A DNA stretch of 64,000 nucleotides from Methylobacterium sp. R2-1 (GCF_014191355.1 NZ_JACHWM010000002.1:124001-188000), one strand, 5' to 3'. Numbered from the stretch's first letter, positions 8,108-17,728 are shown. Notes: generated by a model not told the origin, from the sequence alone. Translations and numbers: made by a program.

Positions 8108-8989
8108 ATGGGCATCGAGATCAAGACGGTCGGCATCGTCGGTGCCGGCCAGATGGGGAACGGCATCGCGCATGTCTGCGCGGCGTCGGGCCTCGATGTG
8201 CGGCTGAACGACCGCGATCCCGAGCGGATCGAGGCCGGCCTCGCACTGATCGACGCGAACCTCACGCGTCAGGTCCAGAAGGGTGCCCTGAGCGACGAGC
8301 AGCGCCGCAGCGCCCTGGGGCGCATCGTGGCGGCGCGCAGCTTCGACGATCTCGGTCCCTGCGACCTCGTCATCGAGGCCGCGACCGAGGACGAGGCGAC
8401 GAAGCGCAAAATCTTCCAGACGCTCTGTCCCTCGCTCAAGCCCGACGCCCTGGTCGCGACCAACACCTCGTCGATCTCGATCACCCGGCTGGCGGCCTCA
8501 ACCGACCGGCCGGACCGCTTCATCGGCATTCACTTCATGAATCCCGTGCCGCTGATGCAGCTCGTCGAGCTGATCCGCGGCATCGCCACCGAGGATCCGA
8601 CCTACGAATCGGCCAAGGCCTTCATCGCCAAGCTCGGCAAGACCTCGACCATGTCGGAGGACTTCCCGGCCTTCATCGTCAACCGCATCCTGCTGCCGAT
8701 GATCAACGAGGCGATCTACACCCTCTACGAGGGGGTGGGCTCGGTGGAATCGATCGACACCGCGATGCGGCTCGGCGCCAACCACCCGATGGGGCCGCTG
8801 CAGCTCGCCGACTTCATCGGCCTCGATACCTGCCTGTCGGTGATGCAGGTGCTCTACGAGGGGCTGGCCGATTCGAAGTATCGGCCCTGCCCGCTGCTGG
8901 TGAAGTATGTCGAGGCCGGTTGGCTCGGCCGCAAGACCAAGCGCGGCTTCTACGATTATCGCGGCGAGACGCCGATCCCGACGCGTTGA
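8108..8989 (+). CDS. hbd: 3-hydroxybutyryl-CoA dehydrogenase
   Basis: NAD(P)-dependent 3-hydroxyacyl-CoA dehydrogenase converting acetoacetyl-CoA and 3-hydroxybutyryl-CoA. The dinucleotide fold starts at GIVGAGQMGNG (residues 8-18). The catalytic His is in GIHFMNPVP and the partner Glu in QLVELIRG; the NHPMGPLQLADFIGLD signature is complete. Starting at ATG 8108 gives 293 residues, the family norm, with AGGTAGGA just upstream; an in-frame ATG at 8078 would add ten residues not seen in relatives. In this lineage it would serve polyhydroxybutyrate and ethylmalonyl-CoA metabolism. It ends at a bidirectional terminator. Confidence 0.95.
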   Translation: MGIEIKTVGIVGAGQMGNGIAHVCAASGLDVRLNDRDPERIEAGLALIDANLTRQVQKGALSDEQRRSALGRIVAARSFDDLGPCDLVIEAATEDEATKRKIFQTLCPSLKPDALVATNTSSISITRLAASTDRPDRFIGIHFMNPVPLMQLVELIRGIATEDPTYESAKAFIAKLGKTSTMSEDFPAFIVNRILLPMINEAIYTLYEGVGSVESIDTAMRLGANHPMGPLQLADFIGLDTCLSVMQVLYEGLADSKYRPCPLLVKYVEAGWLGRKTKRGFYDYRGETPIPTR

Positions 8990-9016
8990 GCCCTCGCGCG
9001 TCGTCGAGATGCAAAG

Positions 9017-9053
9017 AAAAAGCCGCCCGAGACATCGTGTCGGGCGGCTTTTT
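9017..9053. terminator. bidirectional intrinsic terminator between hbd and the 92-residue membrane protein
   Basis: AAAAAGCCGCCCGA (9017-9030) is perfectly complementary to TCGGGCGGCTTTTT (9040-9053), with a 9-nt loop. A-run on one side and T-run on the other let it work for both converging genes. Confidence 0.92.
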
Positions 9054-9074
9054 CGTGATCCTGGGGCTCAGGCC

Positions 9075-9353
9075 TTACTGAGCCGACTTCTGCGACGGTT
9101 GCGGGTAAGCCGGGTTCTCGGTCGGCACGTTGCCGCTGTTGGAGGACGGGGCCTTGTTGACGGAACCCGTCGTCATCTCGCGAGACGATTCCTGGCTCTT
9201 GCCGGCGTAGTCGGAGGTGGTCTCCGCCCGGTTCCAGCTCAGAAGGCCGACGGTGGCGACCGCCAGCAGGACGAGGCTCGCCACCAGCACGTAGAGAACG
9301 GGCTTGCCCTTGGCACCCTGGCGGGCATCGGTTTGGTTCTCGATCTGGGCCAT
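9075..9353 (-). CDS. small single-pass membrane protein, stress-promoter controlled
   Basis: A 92-residue protein with no family I recognise. A short charged N-terminus (about 17 residues, containing GAKGKP) precedes one membrane helix (VLYVLVASLVLLAVATVGLLS, residues 19-39), then a polar tail rich in Ser, Thr, Asn, Pro and Gln that would face the periplasm. It is flanked by a good terminator and by a perfect EcfG-type promoter (9413-9438), so it is probably a single-gene unit of the general stress response. The function is unknown. Confidence 0.75.
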   Translation of the reverse strand: MAQIENQTDARQGAKGKPVLYVLVASLVLLAVATVGLLSWNRAETTSDYAGKSQESSREMTTGSVNKAPSSNSGNVPTENPAYPQPSQKSAQ

Positions 9354-9412
9354 GAAGTTCCCTCTCTTCCGCCCACGGAAAGGGGCGGCGTCAGCATCGG
9401 TTATGCTTGGCC

Positions 9413-9438
9413 AACGCCGGTCCGGCTTCGAGAGTTCC
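9413..9438 (-). promoter_or_regulatory. EcfG-type general stress promoter
   Basis: On the minus strand: GGAAC (9438-9434), a 17-nt spacer and CGTT (9416-9413). This matches the alphaproteobacterial EcfG/SigT consensus GGAAC-N16/17-CGTT exactly. The predicted transcript would start near 9405, about 50 nt before the 92-residue membrane protein gene. Confidence 0.72.
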
Positions 9439-9455
9439 TACCGAAACCTGTGCCG

Positions 9456-10466
9456 TCAGCGACCGGTGACGAGGAGGATCTTGCCCGTGTGACTGCTGGT
9501 CTCCATCAGTTCATGCGCCTTGCGCGCCTCCTCCAGCGGGAAGGTGGCGTGGACGATCGGCCGGATCTTACCGGCCTCGACCAGCGGCCAGACGTCCCGC
9601 TTCAGCCCCTCGGCGATGGCGGCCTTGGCCTCCTTGGGCTGAGCCCGCAGGGTCGCGCCGGTGATCGTGAGGCGCTTGAGCATGATCGGGGTCAGCGTCA
9701 GGCTCTCGGCCTTGTAGCCCTGCATGAAGGCGATCTGGACGAGGCGCCCCTCCACTGCGAGCGAGGCGATGTTCCTCGAGAGGTAGGCCGCTCCCACCAT
9801 GTCAAGGATCACATCGATCCCCTTACCGTCGGTGAGGCGCTTCACCTCCTCGGCGAAATCCGCCTCGCGGTAGTTGATCGCGGCATCCGCTCCCAGCTCC
9901 TCGCAGAAGCGGCACTTCTCGGCAGATCCCGCGGTGGTGAGGACGCGGGCGCCGTGCTGCTTCGCGATCTGGATCGCGGTGGTGCCGATACCGCTCGACC
10001 CGCCATGGACGAGGAAGGTCTCGCCCTTCTGGAGCCGCCCGCGCTGGATCACGGTGGAATAGACGGTGAAGACCGTCTCGGGCAGGCCGGCCGCCTCCAC
10101 CAGGGAGAGCGGCCCGGGCTTCTTCAGCACCTGTCCGGCCTCGGCGACGGCGAACTCGGCGTAGCCGCCGCTGATGACGAGCGCGCAGACCTCGTCGCCC
10201 ACCGAAAGACCCGTCACCCCCTCGCCCAGCGCGGCGATCCGGCCGGCGATCTCCAGGCCGGGAATCTCGGTCGCGCCCTTGGGCGGCGGATAACTGCCCT
10301 GGCGCTGCATGATGTCGGGCCGGTTGACGCCCGCCGCGACCACCTCGACCAACACCTGCCCGGAAGCCGGCTCCGGCACCGGCACGGTCTCGACCGCGAT
10401 GACCTCCGGGCCGCCCGCACCGGTGAAGCGGATCTGGCGCATGGTCTCGGGCAGGGTCTGGGACAT
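9456..10466 (-). CDS. NAD(P)H-quinone oxidoreductase, zeta-crystallin-like MDR family
   Basis: Zinc-free medium-chain dehydrogenase/reductase that reduces quinones with NAD(P)H. The N-terminal substrate domain shows AGVNRPDIMQRQG, the YPPPKGA loop and IPGLEIAG. The Rossmann domain has the nucleotide motif HGGSSGIGTTAIQIAK, and later AGSAEKCRFCEELGAD, typical of the PIG3/zeta-crystallin branch. ATG at 10466 is set by CGAGGAGG (10472-10479) and gives 336 residues; the frame is open farther upstream, but that sequence does not look like protein. Transcribed alone, 130 nt downstream of upp. Confidence 0.92.
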   Translation of the reverse strand: MSQTLPETMRQIRFTGAGGPEVIAVETVPVPEPASGQVLVEVVAAGVNRPDIMQRQGSYPPPKGATEIPGLEIAGRIAALGEGVTGLSVGDEVCALVISGGYAEFAVAEAGQVLKKPGPLSLVEAAGLPETVFTVYSTVIQRGRLQKGETFLVHGGSSGIGTTAIQIAKQHGARVLTTAGSAEKCRFCEELGADAAINYREADFAEEVKRLTDGKGIDVILDMVGAAYLSRNIASLAVEGRLVQIAFMQGYKAESLTLTPIMLKRLTITGATLRAQPKEAKAAIAEGLKRDVWPLVEAGKIRPIVHATFPLEEARKAHELMETSSHTGKILLVTGR

Positions 10467-10596
10467 CGGGCCTCCTCGGGGCTCACGCGGCGGGTTCGTC
10501 GCTCGCACGCTCGGGTCACATGGCGCACGGGACGGGATGCGTCGAGGCGTGTACGCGCACGCCGCTCGGGGCCGACGGCACTGAGGCACGGAAAAA

Positions 10597-11247
10597 TCAG
10601 CGCGTGCCGTACATCCGATCGCCGGCATCGCCGAGGCCCGGCACGATGTAGCCGTGATCGTTGAGATGGCTGTCGATCGCGGCGGTCCAGACCGGCACGT
10701 CGGGATGCGCCGCCTGGAAGCGGGCGATGCCTTCGGGCGCCGCGAGCAGGCAGACGAAGCGAAGATCCTTCGCGCCCCGGCTCTTGAGCCGCTCCACTGC
10801 CGCGACCGCGGAATTGGCGGTGGCGAGCATGGGATCGAGCACCAACACCGTGCGGTCGGCGAGATCCGACAGACTCTTGAAATAATACTCCACCGCCTGG
10901 AGCGTGTCGGGATCGCGGTAGAGCCCGACATGGGCGACGCGGGCCGAGGGCATCAGCGAGAGCATGCCGTCGAGGAAGCCGACGCCGGCCCGCAGGATCG
11001 GGGCCAGCACCAGCTTCTTGCCGGCGATCCGGCGCCCCTCCATCGCTTGAATCGGCGTCTGGATGGTGACCGGTTCGAGCGGCAGGTCGCGGGTCACCTC
11101 GTAGGCGAGCAGCATGCCGATCTCGTTGAGGAGTTCGCGGAACCCCTTGGTCGAGCGCTCGCCGTCGCGCATCATCGTCAGCTTGTGCTGGACGAGGGGG
11201 TGATCGACCACCGTCACCCGTGCCGCGCCGCCGCTCTCCGCCTGCAT
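10597..11247 (-). CDS. upp: uracil phosphoribosyltransferase
   Basis: Pyrimidine-salvage enzyme making UMP from uracil and PRPP. Visible motifs include [15 protein letters not shown] at the N-terminus, the [13 protein letters not shown] hairpin, the PRPP loop [14 protein letters not shown] and the C-terminal uracil-binding [20 protein letters not shown] at 11247 gives 216 residues (family about 208-212). Ahead of it the frame remains open for 15 more codons without family similarity. It precedes the quinone oxidoreductase gene on the same strand, with no functional link evident. Confidence 0.96.
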   Translation of the reverse strand: MQAESGGAARVTVVDHPLVQHKLTMMRDGERSTKGFRELLNEIGMLLAYEVTRDLPLEPVTIQTPIQAMEGRRIAGKKLVLAPILRAGVGFLDGMLSLMPSARVAHVGLYRDPDTLQAVEYYFKSLSDLADRTVLVLDPMLATANSAVAAVERLKSRGAKDLRFVCLLAAPEGIARFQAAHPDVPVWTAAIDSHLNDHGYIVPGLGDAGDRMYGTR

Positions 11248-11341
11248 CGATCCTGTCCTCGTGCCTGTCGCAATCCGAGGCCAGGATGCCACGGGGTGGA
11301 GGGGAAGCCGAGATGCCCGGCCCGTTTTCCCGGGCGAACCC

Positions 11342-13435
11342 TCAATCGAGGATGGGCGGCGACTTCAGCACCATCACCGTCCGCTCCGGCAGATCGACGG
11401 TGCCCCCGGCCGGAACCGGCGGGCGCATGCCGTCGGGAATCGCACCGGTCTCGAGGGCCGTGTCGAAGACGGGACGCCAGGGACCGCCGAGATCCGGCGG
11501 CAGGGCGAAGGGGCAGGGCTCCGGCGCCGCGTTCATGAGGATGAGGACGCGCTCCGAGCCCTCGATGTCGTTGCTCATCTGCATGCCGAAGGCACGGCGC
11601 TCACCGTCGCCCCAGGCGGCTTCATCCATCTCGGTCCCGTCGGGGGAGAGCCAGTGGACGTCCTTCAGGGCGGACTCGCCGACACGGCTGCCGACGAGGA
11701 AGTGGCGCCGCCGCAAGGACCGACAGGCCCGGCGCAGGGCCGCGAGGTTCGCCACGAACGCGGTGAGCGTCGGATCGGGATCGGTCTCCCAATCCATCCA
11801 GCTCAAGGCGTTGTCCTGGCAATAGGCGTTGTTGTTGCCCGATTGCGAGCGCGAGCGCTCGTCGCCCATCAGCAGCATCGGCACGCCTTGGGCGAAGAAC
11901 ACGCAGGCCAGCATGTTGCGCTTCTGGCGGGCGCGTAACGCCAAGATGCCGGCATCGTCGGTCGAGCCCTCGACACCGTAATTGGCCGAGAGGTTGTGGC
12001 CATGGCCGTCGCGGTTCTCCTCGCCGTTGGCCTCGTTGTGCTTCTCCGCGTAGGCGACCACGTCGGCGAGCGTGTAGCCGTCATGTGAGGCGACGAAGTT
12101 GATGCTGGCGAGCGGCGAGCGGCCGGACGGCAAAAAAATCTCGCGCGAGCCCGAGAGCCCCTGCGTCAGCTTGGCGAGCGTGCCCGCGTCACCGCGCCAG
12201 AAGCCGCGCAGGTTGTCGCGAAACTGGTCGTTCCACTCGCTCCAGCCATAGGGATAGCCGCCGAGCTGGTAGCCGCTTCCGCCGATGTCCCAGGGCTCGG
12301 CGATGAGCTTGACGCGCGAGAGGACGGGGTCCTGCTGCACCGCCTGGAAGAAGGCGGCCTGGGGGGAGAAGTCGCTCGGCGCGCGGCCGAGGCTCGTGGC
12401 GAGATCGAAGCGGAAGCCCGCCACGCCGTAGGCGGTCACCCAGTGGCGCAAGCTGTCGAGCACCATCCGCATCACCCGCGGATGGGCGACGTTCAGGGTG
12501 TTGCCGCAGCCGGTGCAATCGATGTTGCGGCGTAGATTTTCGGGATCGAGCTTGTAGTAGCTCGCATTGTCGATGCCGCGGAAGGCGAGCGTCGGCCCGA
12601 GATGGTCGCCCTCCGCCGTGTGGTTGTAGACCACATCGATCAGGGTCTCGATGCCGGCCGAGGCGAGTTCGCGGATGGCGAAGCGCAGCCCGCTCGTGCC
12701 GCCCTCGCCGAGATAGCGCGGCTCGGGGGCGAAGTAGTTGTAGGGCTGGTAGCCCCAGAAGTTGACGAGGCCCTTGTCGACGAGGAAGCGGTCGTCGGCG
12801 AAAGCCTGGATCGGCAGGAGTTCGAGGGCGGTGACGCCGAGCTTCAGCAGGTGCTCGATGATCGCCGGATGGGCGAGCCCCAGATAGGTGCCGCGCTCGG
12901 CTTCCGAGAGCGCCGGATGCGTCTGGGTCAGCGCCTTGACGTGGGCCTCGTAGATCACCGTCTCGTGGAGCGGGCGCGGCGCGGGCAGGCTGACAGGATC
13001 AGGCGTGTCGGGGCGGGTGACGACGCCGCGGGGCAGGAACGGTGCGCTGTCGCGCCGGTCGATCTGGTCCTCGCGGGCGCCACCGTGGCGGTGGCTGTAG
13101 AGCGCGTCGTGCCAGCGGATGCGGCCGGCGATCTCGCGGGCATAGGGGTCGAGAACGAGTTTGGCCGGGTTGAAGCGGTGTCCGCCGACCGGGTCCCAGG
13201 GGCCGAACACCCGGTAGGCGTATTGCTGCCCGGGCAGGAGGCCGTGCAGATAGCCGTGGAAGACATCGTCGGTCCGGCAGGGCAGGCGGATCGTGCGCGA
13301 TTCGTGCCGTGCGCCCGGCTCGAACAGGCAGAGGTCGACCCGGGTCGCGTTCTGCGAGAAGAGAGCGAAGTTGACGCCGCGGCCGTCGAAATGCGCGCCG
13401 AGCGGCGTCGGCAGGCCCTCCTCGATGACGATCAT
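11342..13435 (-). CDS. glgX: glycogen debranching enzyme GlgX
   Basis: GH13 debranching enzyme hydrolysing alpha-1,6 branches of glycogen or limit dextrin. N-terminal CBM48-like region ([20 protein letters not shown]), then the barrel: [22 protein letters not shown] with the nucleophile Asp, IAEPWDIGG with the acid/base Glu, and [15 protein letters not shown] with the third acid. ATG 13435 gives 697 residues; [13 protein letters not shown] is a typical start. It lies 76 nt behind otsA on the same strand, so a storage-glucan to trehalose link is plausible. Confidence 0.95.
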   Translation of the reverse strand: MIVIEEGLPTPLGAHFDGRGVNFALFSQNATRVDLCLFEPGARHESRTIRLPCRTDDVFHGYLHGLLPGQQYAYRVFGPWDPVGGHRFNPAKLVLDPYAREIAGRIRWHDALYSHRHGGAREDQIDRRDSAPFLPRGVVTRPDTPDPVSLPAPRPLHETVIYEAHVKALTQTHPALSEAERGTYLGLAHPAIIEHLLKLGVTALELLPIQAFADDRFLVDKGLVNFWGYQPYNYFAPEPRYLGEGGTSGLRFAIRELASAGIETLIDVVYNHTAEGDHLGPTLAFRGIDNASYYKLDPENLRRNIDCTGCGNTLNVAHPRVMRMVLDSLRHWVTAYGVAGFRFDLATSLGRAPSDFSPQAAFFQAVQQDPVLSRVKLIAEPWDIGGSGYQLGGYPYGWSEWNDQFRDNLRGFWRGDAGTLAKLTQGLSGSREIFLPSGRSPLASINFVASHDGYTLADVVAYAEKHNEANGEENRDGHGHNLSANYGVEGSTDDAGILALRARQKRNMLACVFFAQGVPMLLMGDERSRSQSGNNNAYCQDNALSWMDWETDPDPTLTAFVANLAALRRACRSLRRRHFLVGSRVGESALKDVHWLSPDGTEMDEAAWGDGERRAFGMQMSNDIEGSERVLILMNAAPEPCPFALPPDLGGPWRPVFDTALETGAIPDGMRPPVPAGGTVDLPERTVMVLKSPPILD

Positions 13436-13511
13436 TCCGGTCCTTCGTGAAGCCGGGCCCAAAAGAAGAGGCCACGCTTCGACTTAGGCCGATTCGTCGC
13501 CCTGGTGGAAG

Positions 13512-14936
13512 CTACTCCGCCGCCGCTGCCGTAGTGCTCGGCGGCTCGCGCTCGACGGTGCGGAAGGTCTCCAACTCCGCCATGAAGTTGCGCGCCCACC
13601 AATCGACATCCTCGCGCAGCATGCGTTCCACCATCGGCTTCCAGCGCTCGAGGCGCTCGCCGCGGGGCATGTAGAGCGCCTGCCGGATCGCCTCGGCCAC
13701 CTCGAAGCGATCGTAGGGGTTGACGAGCAGCGCCTCGGGCAACTGCCGGGCGGCACCTGCGAACTTGGAGAGCACGAGGACGCCGGGATCCTCCTCGCTC
13801 TGGGCGACGACGTATTCCTTGGCGACCAAGTTCATGCCGTCGCGCATCGGCGTGACGAGGCCGACACGCGCCGCCCGGTAAAGGCCGGCCAGGACGGGCC
13901 GCGGATAGGCCTTGGTGACGTACTGGATCGGCGTCCAGGCCGGCTCGCCGAGCATGCCGTTGATGTCGCCGACCTTCTCGTTCACCTCGCGCGAGAGCTG
14001 CTCGTATTCCGGCACCTCGCTGCGGGATTTCGGCGTGATCTGAATGTAGACGACGTTGCCGCGCTGGTCCGGATTCGAGGCGAAGAAGCGATCCACCGCC
14101 TCCATCCGCTCGGGCACGCCCTTCGAGTAGTCGAGCCGGTCGACGCCGATCAGCAGCTTGCGGGTGCGCAGGCCCGCCATGGTCTCGCGCACCACCTTGT
14201 TGGAGCCGGCCTTGTCGGCGGCCTCCTTGAAGCTGGCGACATCGATGCCGATGGGGAAGGAGCGGATCCTGGTGCGCCGCCCGTCCACCATCATCGAGCC
14301 GCCGCCGAGCGGGATCGCCCGCATCGTGTCGATGAAGTTGCGCGAGAGATTCTGCACGTCCGCATCGGTCTGGAGGCCGATCAGGTCGTAATCGGCCATG
14401 GCGCGCAGCAGCTCGCTGCTGGCGGGCAGGGTGTTGAACACGTCGGCAGCCGGCCACGGGATGTGGTGGAAGTAGCCGATCGGATTGGCGATGCCCTGGC
14501 CGCGCAGCTCGCTCGCCAGCGGGAGCAGGTGGTAGTCGTGCACCCAGATCAGGTCGTCAGGCTCGACCAGCTTGGCGAGCGCCTGGGCGAAGGTCTGATT
14601 GACGCGCTGATAGCCGGCATAGTCCGAGCGGGAGAAGGTTCCCAGCCCGATCCGGTAATGCATGATCGGCCAGAGCGCCCGGTTGGCGAAGCCGGCATAA
14701 TACTCGCGGTGATCCTGCGGCGAGAGATCGAGGACGGCGTACTGGATCGGCCCGCGGTCGATCAGTTCCGGCTCGGTGCTCGGATTGTCGCAGATGTTTC
14801 CGCTCCAGCCGAACCACAACCCCTCATAGGAGGAGAAGGCTTCCTTGACCGCGACGGCGAGCCCCCCTGCGGAGACCGCATCCTTGCCCTCGGCGGGCAC
14901 GGCGACACGGTTGGAGACAATGATCAGACGTGCCAC
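13512..14936 (-). CDS. otsA: alpha,alpha-trehalose-phosphate synthase
   Basis: GT20 enzyme transferring glucose from UDP-glucose to glucose-6-phosphate to give trehalose-6-phosphate, an osmotic and desiccation protectant. It begins [12 protein letters not shown], holds the sugar-phosphate-binding [11 protein letters not shown], the [15 protein letters not shown] loop with Arg and Lys for the nucleotide diphosphate, and the [15 protein letters not shown] segment. GTG at 14936 is chosen: it starts exactly at the conserved strand and gives 474 residues. A separate phosphatase (otsB) is not visible in the window. Upstream is a 517-nt gap shared with the stress-related operon. Confidence 0.94.
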   Translation of the reverse strand: MARLIIVSNRVAVPAEGKDAVSAGGLAVAVKEAFSSYEGLWFGWSGNICDNPSTEPELIDRGPIQYAVLDLSPQDHREYYAGFANRALWPIMHYRIGLGTFSRSDYAGYQRVNQTFAQALAKLVEPDDLIWVHDYHLLPLASELRGQGIANPIGYFHHIPWPAADVFNTLPASSELLRAMADYDLIGLQTDADVQNLSRNFIDTMRAIPLGGGSMMVDGRRTRIRSFPIGIDVASFKEAADKAGSNKVVRETMAGLRTRKLLIGVDRLDYSKGVPERMEAVDRFFASNPDQRGNVVYIQITPKSRSEVPEYEQLSREVNEKVGDINGMLGEPAWTPIQYVTKAYPRPVLAGLYRAARVGLVTPMRDGMNLVAKEYVVAQSEEDPGVLVLSKFAGAARQLPEALLVNPYDRFEVAEAIRQALYMPRGERLERWKPMVERMLREDVDWWARNFMAELETFRTVEREPPSTTAAAAE

Positions 14937-15453
14937 GAACCCGGCTCCGGTCCTCGCTGGGGCCGGCACGCGGAGCGCGCCGGCCTAAGGGTCTTGCGTC
15001 TGTGGGAAAACGCGCGGAAGCCTGGCGCGATCCGTCGGAAGGCAGCCAAGCGCATCGCCACCTGCGGGTCAAGCAGGCGGCCCGACGATGTCACCGCTGT
15101 TCCATCCCGCATCCGCCCGCCCGGCCCCCACGCCTGCCCGCGTTCGTCGCAGTGCAGCAGAGCCGCCGCCACCATGCAAGGGGCAAACTGAACGGGCGCT
15201 GACATCCGGCACCGGCACGGAACGCGTCCAGGGCACGCGATCGACGGGAGCATCAACATGACATCAACATGGGCGCGGCGCGGCTTCCTCGCTTTTTCTT
15301 ATTGCGTTCGAACCCGCTTGCATCCGGCGACGGCCGAGCGGAACGAGCTCTGAAAACGGAACTCCGCGAGGCAGCCAACGGTTCTCCGGCCGAGTTCATC
15401 ACGGATCGACGTGCATCCGCACCGATCCAGCGACCATGCCCGGAGACACGCCC
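14937..15453. other. divergent intergenic region between otsA and the DUF883-like operon
   Basis: 517 nt with no convincing gene on either strand. It holds the proposed EcfG promoter (15358-15383) for the rightward operon. I looked for the same pattern facing otsA (AAC-N-GTTCC on the plus strand) and did not find a good one; the single GTTCC at 15099-15103 has no partner at the right distance. Confidence 0.6.
15358..15383 (+). promoter_or_regulatory. probable EcfG-type promoter for the four-gene membrane operon
   Basis: GGAAC (15358-15362), 17-nt spacer, GGTT (15380-15383): one mismatch from GGAAC-N16/17-CGTT. It lies 70 nt before the first start codon of the operon, leaving a leader of about 60 nt. 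Confidence 0.55.
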
Positions 15454-15945
15454 ATGACATCGTCCGCGTCCCCAGATCCCGTCGGCAGCGCCAAGCCGGC
15501 CGAGACCAAGGCCGATCTGGAGGATCTGCGCCACGACGTGGAGGACACCGCCAGCCTCGCGGCCGAGCGCGGCAAAGGGCTCGCCGCAGCCGCGCGCCAG
15601 CAGGCCCTCGCCTACGTCGATGACCGCAAAGGCGAGGCCGCCCGCTCCGTTTCGGACCTCGCCAAGTCCTTGCGCGACTCAGGAAAGACCTTCGACGACC
15701 GTCCCAATATCCGTGCCTTCTTCGACAGCGCGGCAGAGGGTCTCGACGATCTCGCCGGCACGATCGAGCGGCGCAGCCTCGACGACTTCTACCGCGAGGC
15801 CGAGGCCTATGCCCGCCGCTCCCCGGTGACGGTCGCGGTCGGCGCCTTCGCGGCCGGCTTCCTGCTGTCGCGCTTCGTCAAAGCGTCGGGCGACGTGGAG
15901 ACGCCCCGCCCGGCCGGCCGCTCTCATGACGGCTACCGGGCCTGA
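15454..15945 (+). CDS. DUF883/ElaB-YqjD-like membrane-anchored helical protein
   Basis: A 163-residue protein: a long amphipathic, Ala/Glu/Arg-rich helical region (TKADLEDLRHDVEDTASLAAERG onward) followed by one C-terminal hydrophobic helix ending SRFVKASG (about residues 124-145). The pattern resembles DUF883 (ElaB/YqjD) and rhizobial 'nutrient-deprivation-induced' proteins. In E. coli, YqjD is a stationary-phase, membrane-anchored protein that binds ribosomes; the role here is inference. ATG 15454 follows GGAG. First gene of a four-gene operon with a proposed stress promoter. Confidence 0.72.
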   Translation: MTSSASPDPVGSAKPAETKADLEDLRHDVEDTASLAAERGKGLAAAARQQALAYVDDRKGEAARSVSDLAKSLRDSGKTFDDRPNIRAFFDSAAEGLDDLAGTIERRSLDDFYREAEAYARRSPVTVAVGAFAAGFLLSRFVKASGDVETPRPAGRSHDGYRA

Positions 15946-15956
15946 GGGGACGCACC

Positions 15957-16370
15957 ATGGCAAGCCCCAATCCCTCCTCCTCCCCTCCGCCCTCCTCGAT
16001 CCAAGCCCTCGTCGCCGATGCCCTGCGCGAGGCGAGTGAGCTTGCCAGCAAGGAGATCGCCCTCTTCCGCACGGAGATGACGAACAACGTCCGCTCGTTG
16101 TTCATCGGCCTTGCGATGATGGTGCTGGCTGCGGTCTTCGCGGTCACGGCGATGCTGGTGCTGATCGGCGCACTGGTGAAGTTCGTCGCGACGCTGGTCG
16201 GGTCCGAATGGCTCGCGGCGCTGCTCGTGGGCGGCGGCATGCTGCTCGTGGCGGTGGTGCTCGGCGTCATCGGCGCCCGGGCGATGTCGCTGTCGAATCT
16301 CGCTCCGACCCGGACCTCGCGGCAGGTCCGGCAGGATGCCCGCGCGCTGACGGAAAGGGTTTCGGGATGA
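15957..16370 (+). CDS. phage-holin-family (PF07332-type) membrane protein
   Basis: A 137-residue protein with an N-terminal amphipathic helix (SSIQALVADALREASELASKE) and two hydrophobic helices (about residues 47-78 and 85-105), the layout of the PF07332 'holin superfamily III' group, also comparable with E. coli YqjE. Despite the family name there is no phage context: it sits 11 nt after the DUF883-like gene, and its stop overlaps the next start (ATGA). More likely an envelope protein of the same stress operon than a lysis protein. Confidence 0.75.
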   Translation: MASPNPSSSPPPSSIQALVADALREASELASKEIALFRTEMTNNVRSLFIGLAMMVLAAVFAVTAMLVLIGALVKFVATLVGSEWLAALLVGGGMLLVAVVLGVIGARAMSLSNLAPTRTSRQVRQDARALTERVSG

Positions 16371-16774
16371 GCGAATCGATCTCGGACCTGGAGAAGGACA
16401 TCGAACAGAGCCGCGCGCGGCTCGACGAGACGATCGACCGGATCCAGGGGCGCCTCAACGCGTCGAGCCTTGTCGACGAGATGCTCGGCTCGGCCCGGCA
16501 GACGCCCTACAGCGGCTTCTACGACGACGCCCTCGCCACGGTCCGGCGCAACCCCCTACCGGTCCTGCTGATCGCGGCCGGCGTCAGCCTGCTGCTCAAC
16601 GGCATGCGGAACGTTCGCCGCCCGACCTCGCGCGCCCTCGTGCCGGTGGATGCCAAGCCGGTCGCGAGCCCGGTCACCAGCCCTGTTACCGTGACCGGCG
16701 CCGACCGCACCTACGACCCCGACGCCCCGGGCGGGCGTCCGATCCCCGATCTGCCGCCCGAGCGTCAGGTCTAG
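16367..16774 (+). CDS. DUF3618 domain protein
   Basis: A 135-residue protein starting MSESISDLEKDIEQSRARLDETID, the DUF3618 signature (an acidic, coiled-coil-prone helix with ARLxETID), followed by one membrane helix around residues 60-78 (NPLPVLLIAAGVSLLLNG) and a Pro/Val-rich tail. Its ATG overlaps the stop of the holin-like gene by four bases, implying translational coupling. Function unknown; the partner genes suggest a membrane complex in the stress response. Confidence 0.8.
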   Translation: MSESISDLEKDIEQSRARLDETIDRIQGRLNASSLVDEMLGSARQTPYSGFYDDALATVRRNPLPVLLIAAGVSLLLNGMRNVRRPTSRALVPVDAKPVASPVTSPVTVTGADRTYDPDAPGGRPIPDLPPERQV

Positions 16775-16832
16775 CCCGTCACGGGCCGCGCGCGAATTCC
16801 CGCGCCGACGGCCTCAAGCAGTGGAGTCCATC

Positions 16833-17609
16833 ATGACCCAAGGTCCCAATCATCAAGGCCCCGTCACCACCCCGCCCTCCGGCGCACCCGTGGAGATCCT
16901 GCCCGAGAACATCGCCGCCCGGTCCGGCATGCCCCGCGAGGCAGGGGTCGATCACAGCCTGCACGACGTCGCCGACCGCGCGACCACGCAGGGCCGCGAG
17001 GCCAATGCCCGCCTCCAGGCCGGATTGCAGGACACGACCGAACAGGCGCGGGAAGGTGCCCGCAACCTCCGCGATCAGGCTGCGGACCGGGCTTCCGAAC
17101 TCAAGAATCGGGTGAGCGAGGCCGCCGATACGGTTCGCGCAGCCCGCGAGCAGGCGAGCGACACCTACGAGGATGCCCGCTCCTGGGCAGAGGATCGCTA
17201 CGAGACGCATCGCCAGCGCGCGTCCGACCTTGCCGATCGTGGCTACCGCCGCCTGCACGAGGGCCGCACCGCCACCGAGCAGTTCGTCACCGAGAACCCG
17301 CTCCTCGTCGGCGTGGTCGGCCTCGCCGCCGGCCTGTTGCTCGGCGCACTCCTGCCGCGCACCCGGCAGGAGGATCGGGCGCTCGGCCCCTACGCCGACG
17401 ACCTGCGCGACCAGGGCATCCGCTACGCCCGCGACCTGACCCATCGCGGCCGTGCCTTCGTCGAGACGGCACTCGATCCCGAAAATCTCGACGCGGCGGT
17501 CAAGCGCACGAACGCGCAAGGGGGCCCGCAGAGCGGTCAACAGGGCGGTCCTGCGACCGGCTCCGCTCCGGGCCGCGACGAGACCGAGCGGACGGCGCAC
17601 CGTCTCTGA
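16833..17609 (+). CDS. DUF883-like long amphipathic helix protein with C-terminal membrane segment
   Basis: A 258-residue protein. Residues about 40-150 form an apolipoprotein-like helix with many Ala/Arg/Glu/Gln repeats (EQAREGARNLRDQAADRASE). A glycine-zipper-like membrane helix follows (NPLLVGVVGLAAGLLLGALLP, about residues 152-175), then a charged tail with a Gly/Gln stretch. The helix plus NPLLVGxxGLAxGxxLG motif is shared with the first gene of the operon. ATG at 16833 follows GTGGAG. Last gene of the unit; followed by hairpin-rich DNA. I infer membrane association, not a specific function. Confidence 0.72.
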   Translation: MTQGPNHQGPVTTPPSGAPVEILPENIAARSGMPREAGVDHSLHDVADRATTQGREANARLQAGLQDTTEQAREGARNLRDQAADRASELKNRVSEAADTVRAAREQASDTYEDARSWAEDRYETHRQRASDLADRGYRRLHEGRTATEQFVTENPLLVGVVGLAAGLLLGALLPRTRQEDRALGPYADDLRDQGIRYARDLTHRGRAFVETALDPENLDAAVKRTNAQGGPQSGQQGGPATGSAPGRDETERTAHRL

Positions 17610-17632
17610 GAGACGCCACTCTGCTCTCTCCC

Positions 17633-17728
17633 CGCTCTCTGCCCGCACGCGGGGGAGAGGCCGGCCTGCACGTTGTCGTGCAGGTCGGAAGCGGAGGCAA
17701 AGTCCTCTCCCCATGCGGTGGGGAGAGG
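17633..17728. repeat. tandem hairpins (CTCTCCCC-type intergenic repeat)
   Basis: Two clean stems: CCTGCACG/CGTGCAGG (17665-17684, loop TTGT) and CCTCTCCCC/GGGGAGAGG (17704-17728, 7-nt loop), preceded by another CTCTGCCCGC/GCGGGGGAGAG-like pairing. This resembles the CTCTCCCC palindromes common between genes in Hyphomicrobiales. It separates two converging units and may act as their transcription end, though without T-runs. Confidence 0.65.

Noticed and set aside
15957..16370. Phage holin, hinting at prophage
   Set aside because: No phage gene nearby; it is part of a DUF883/DUF3618 operon.
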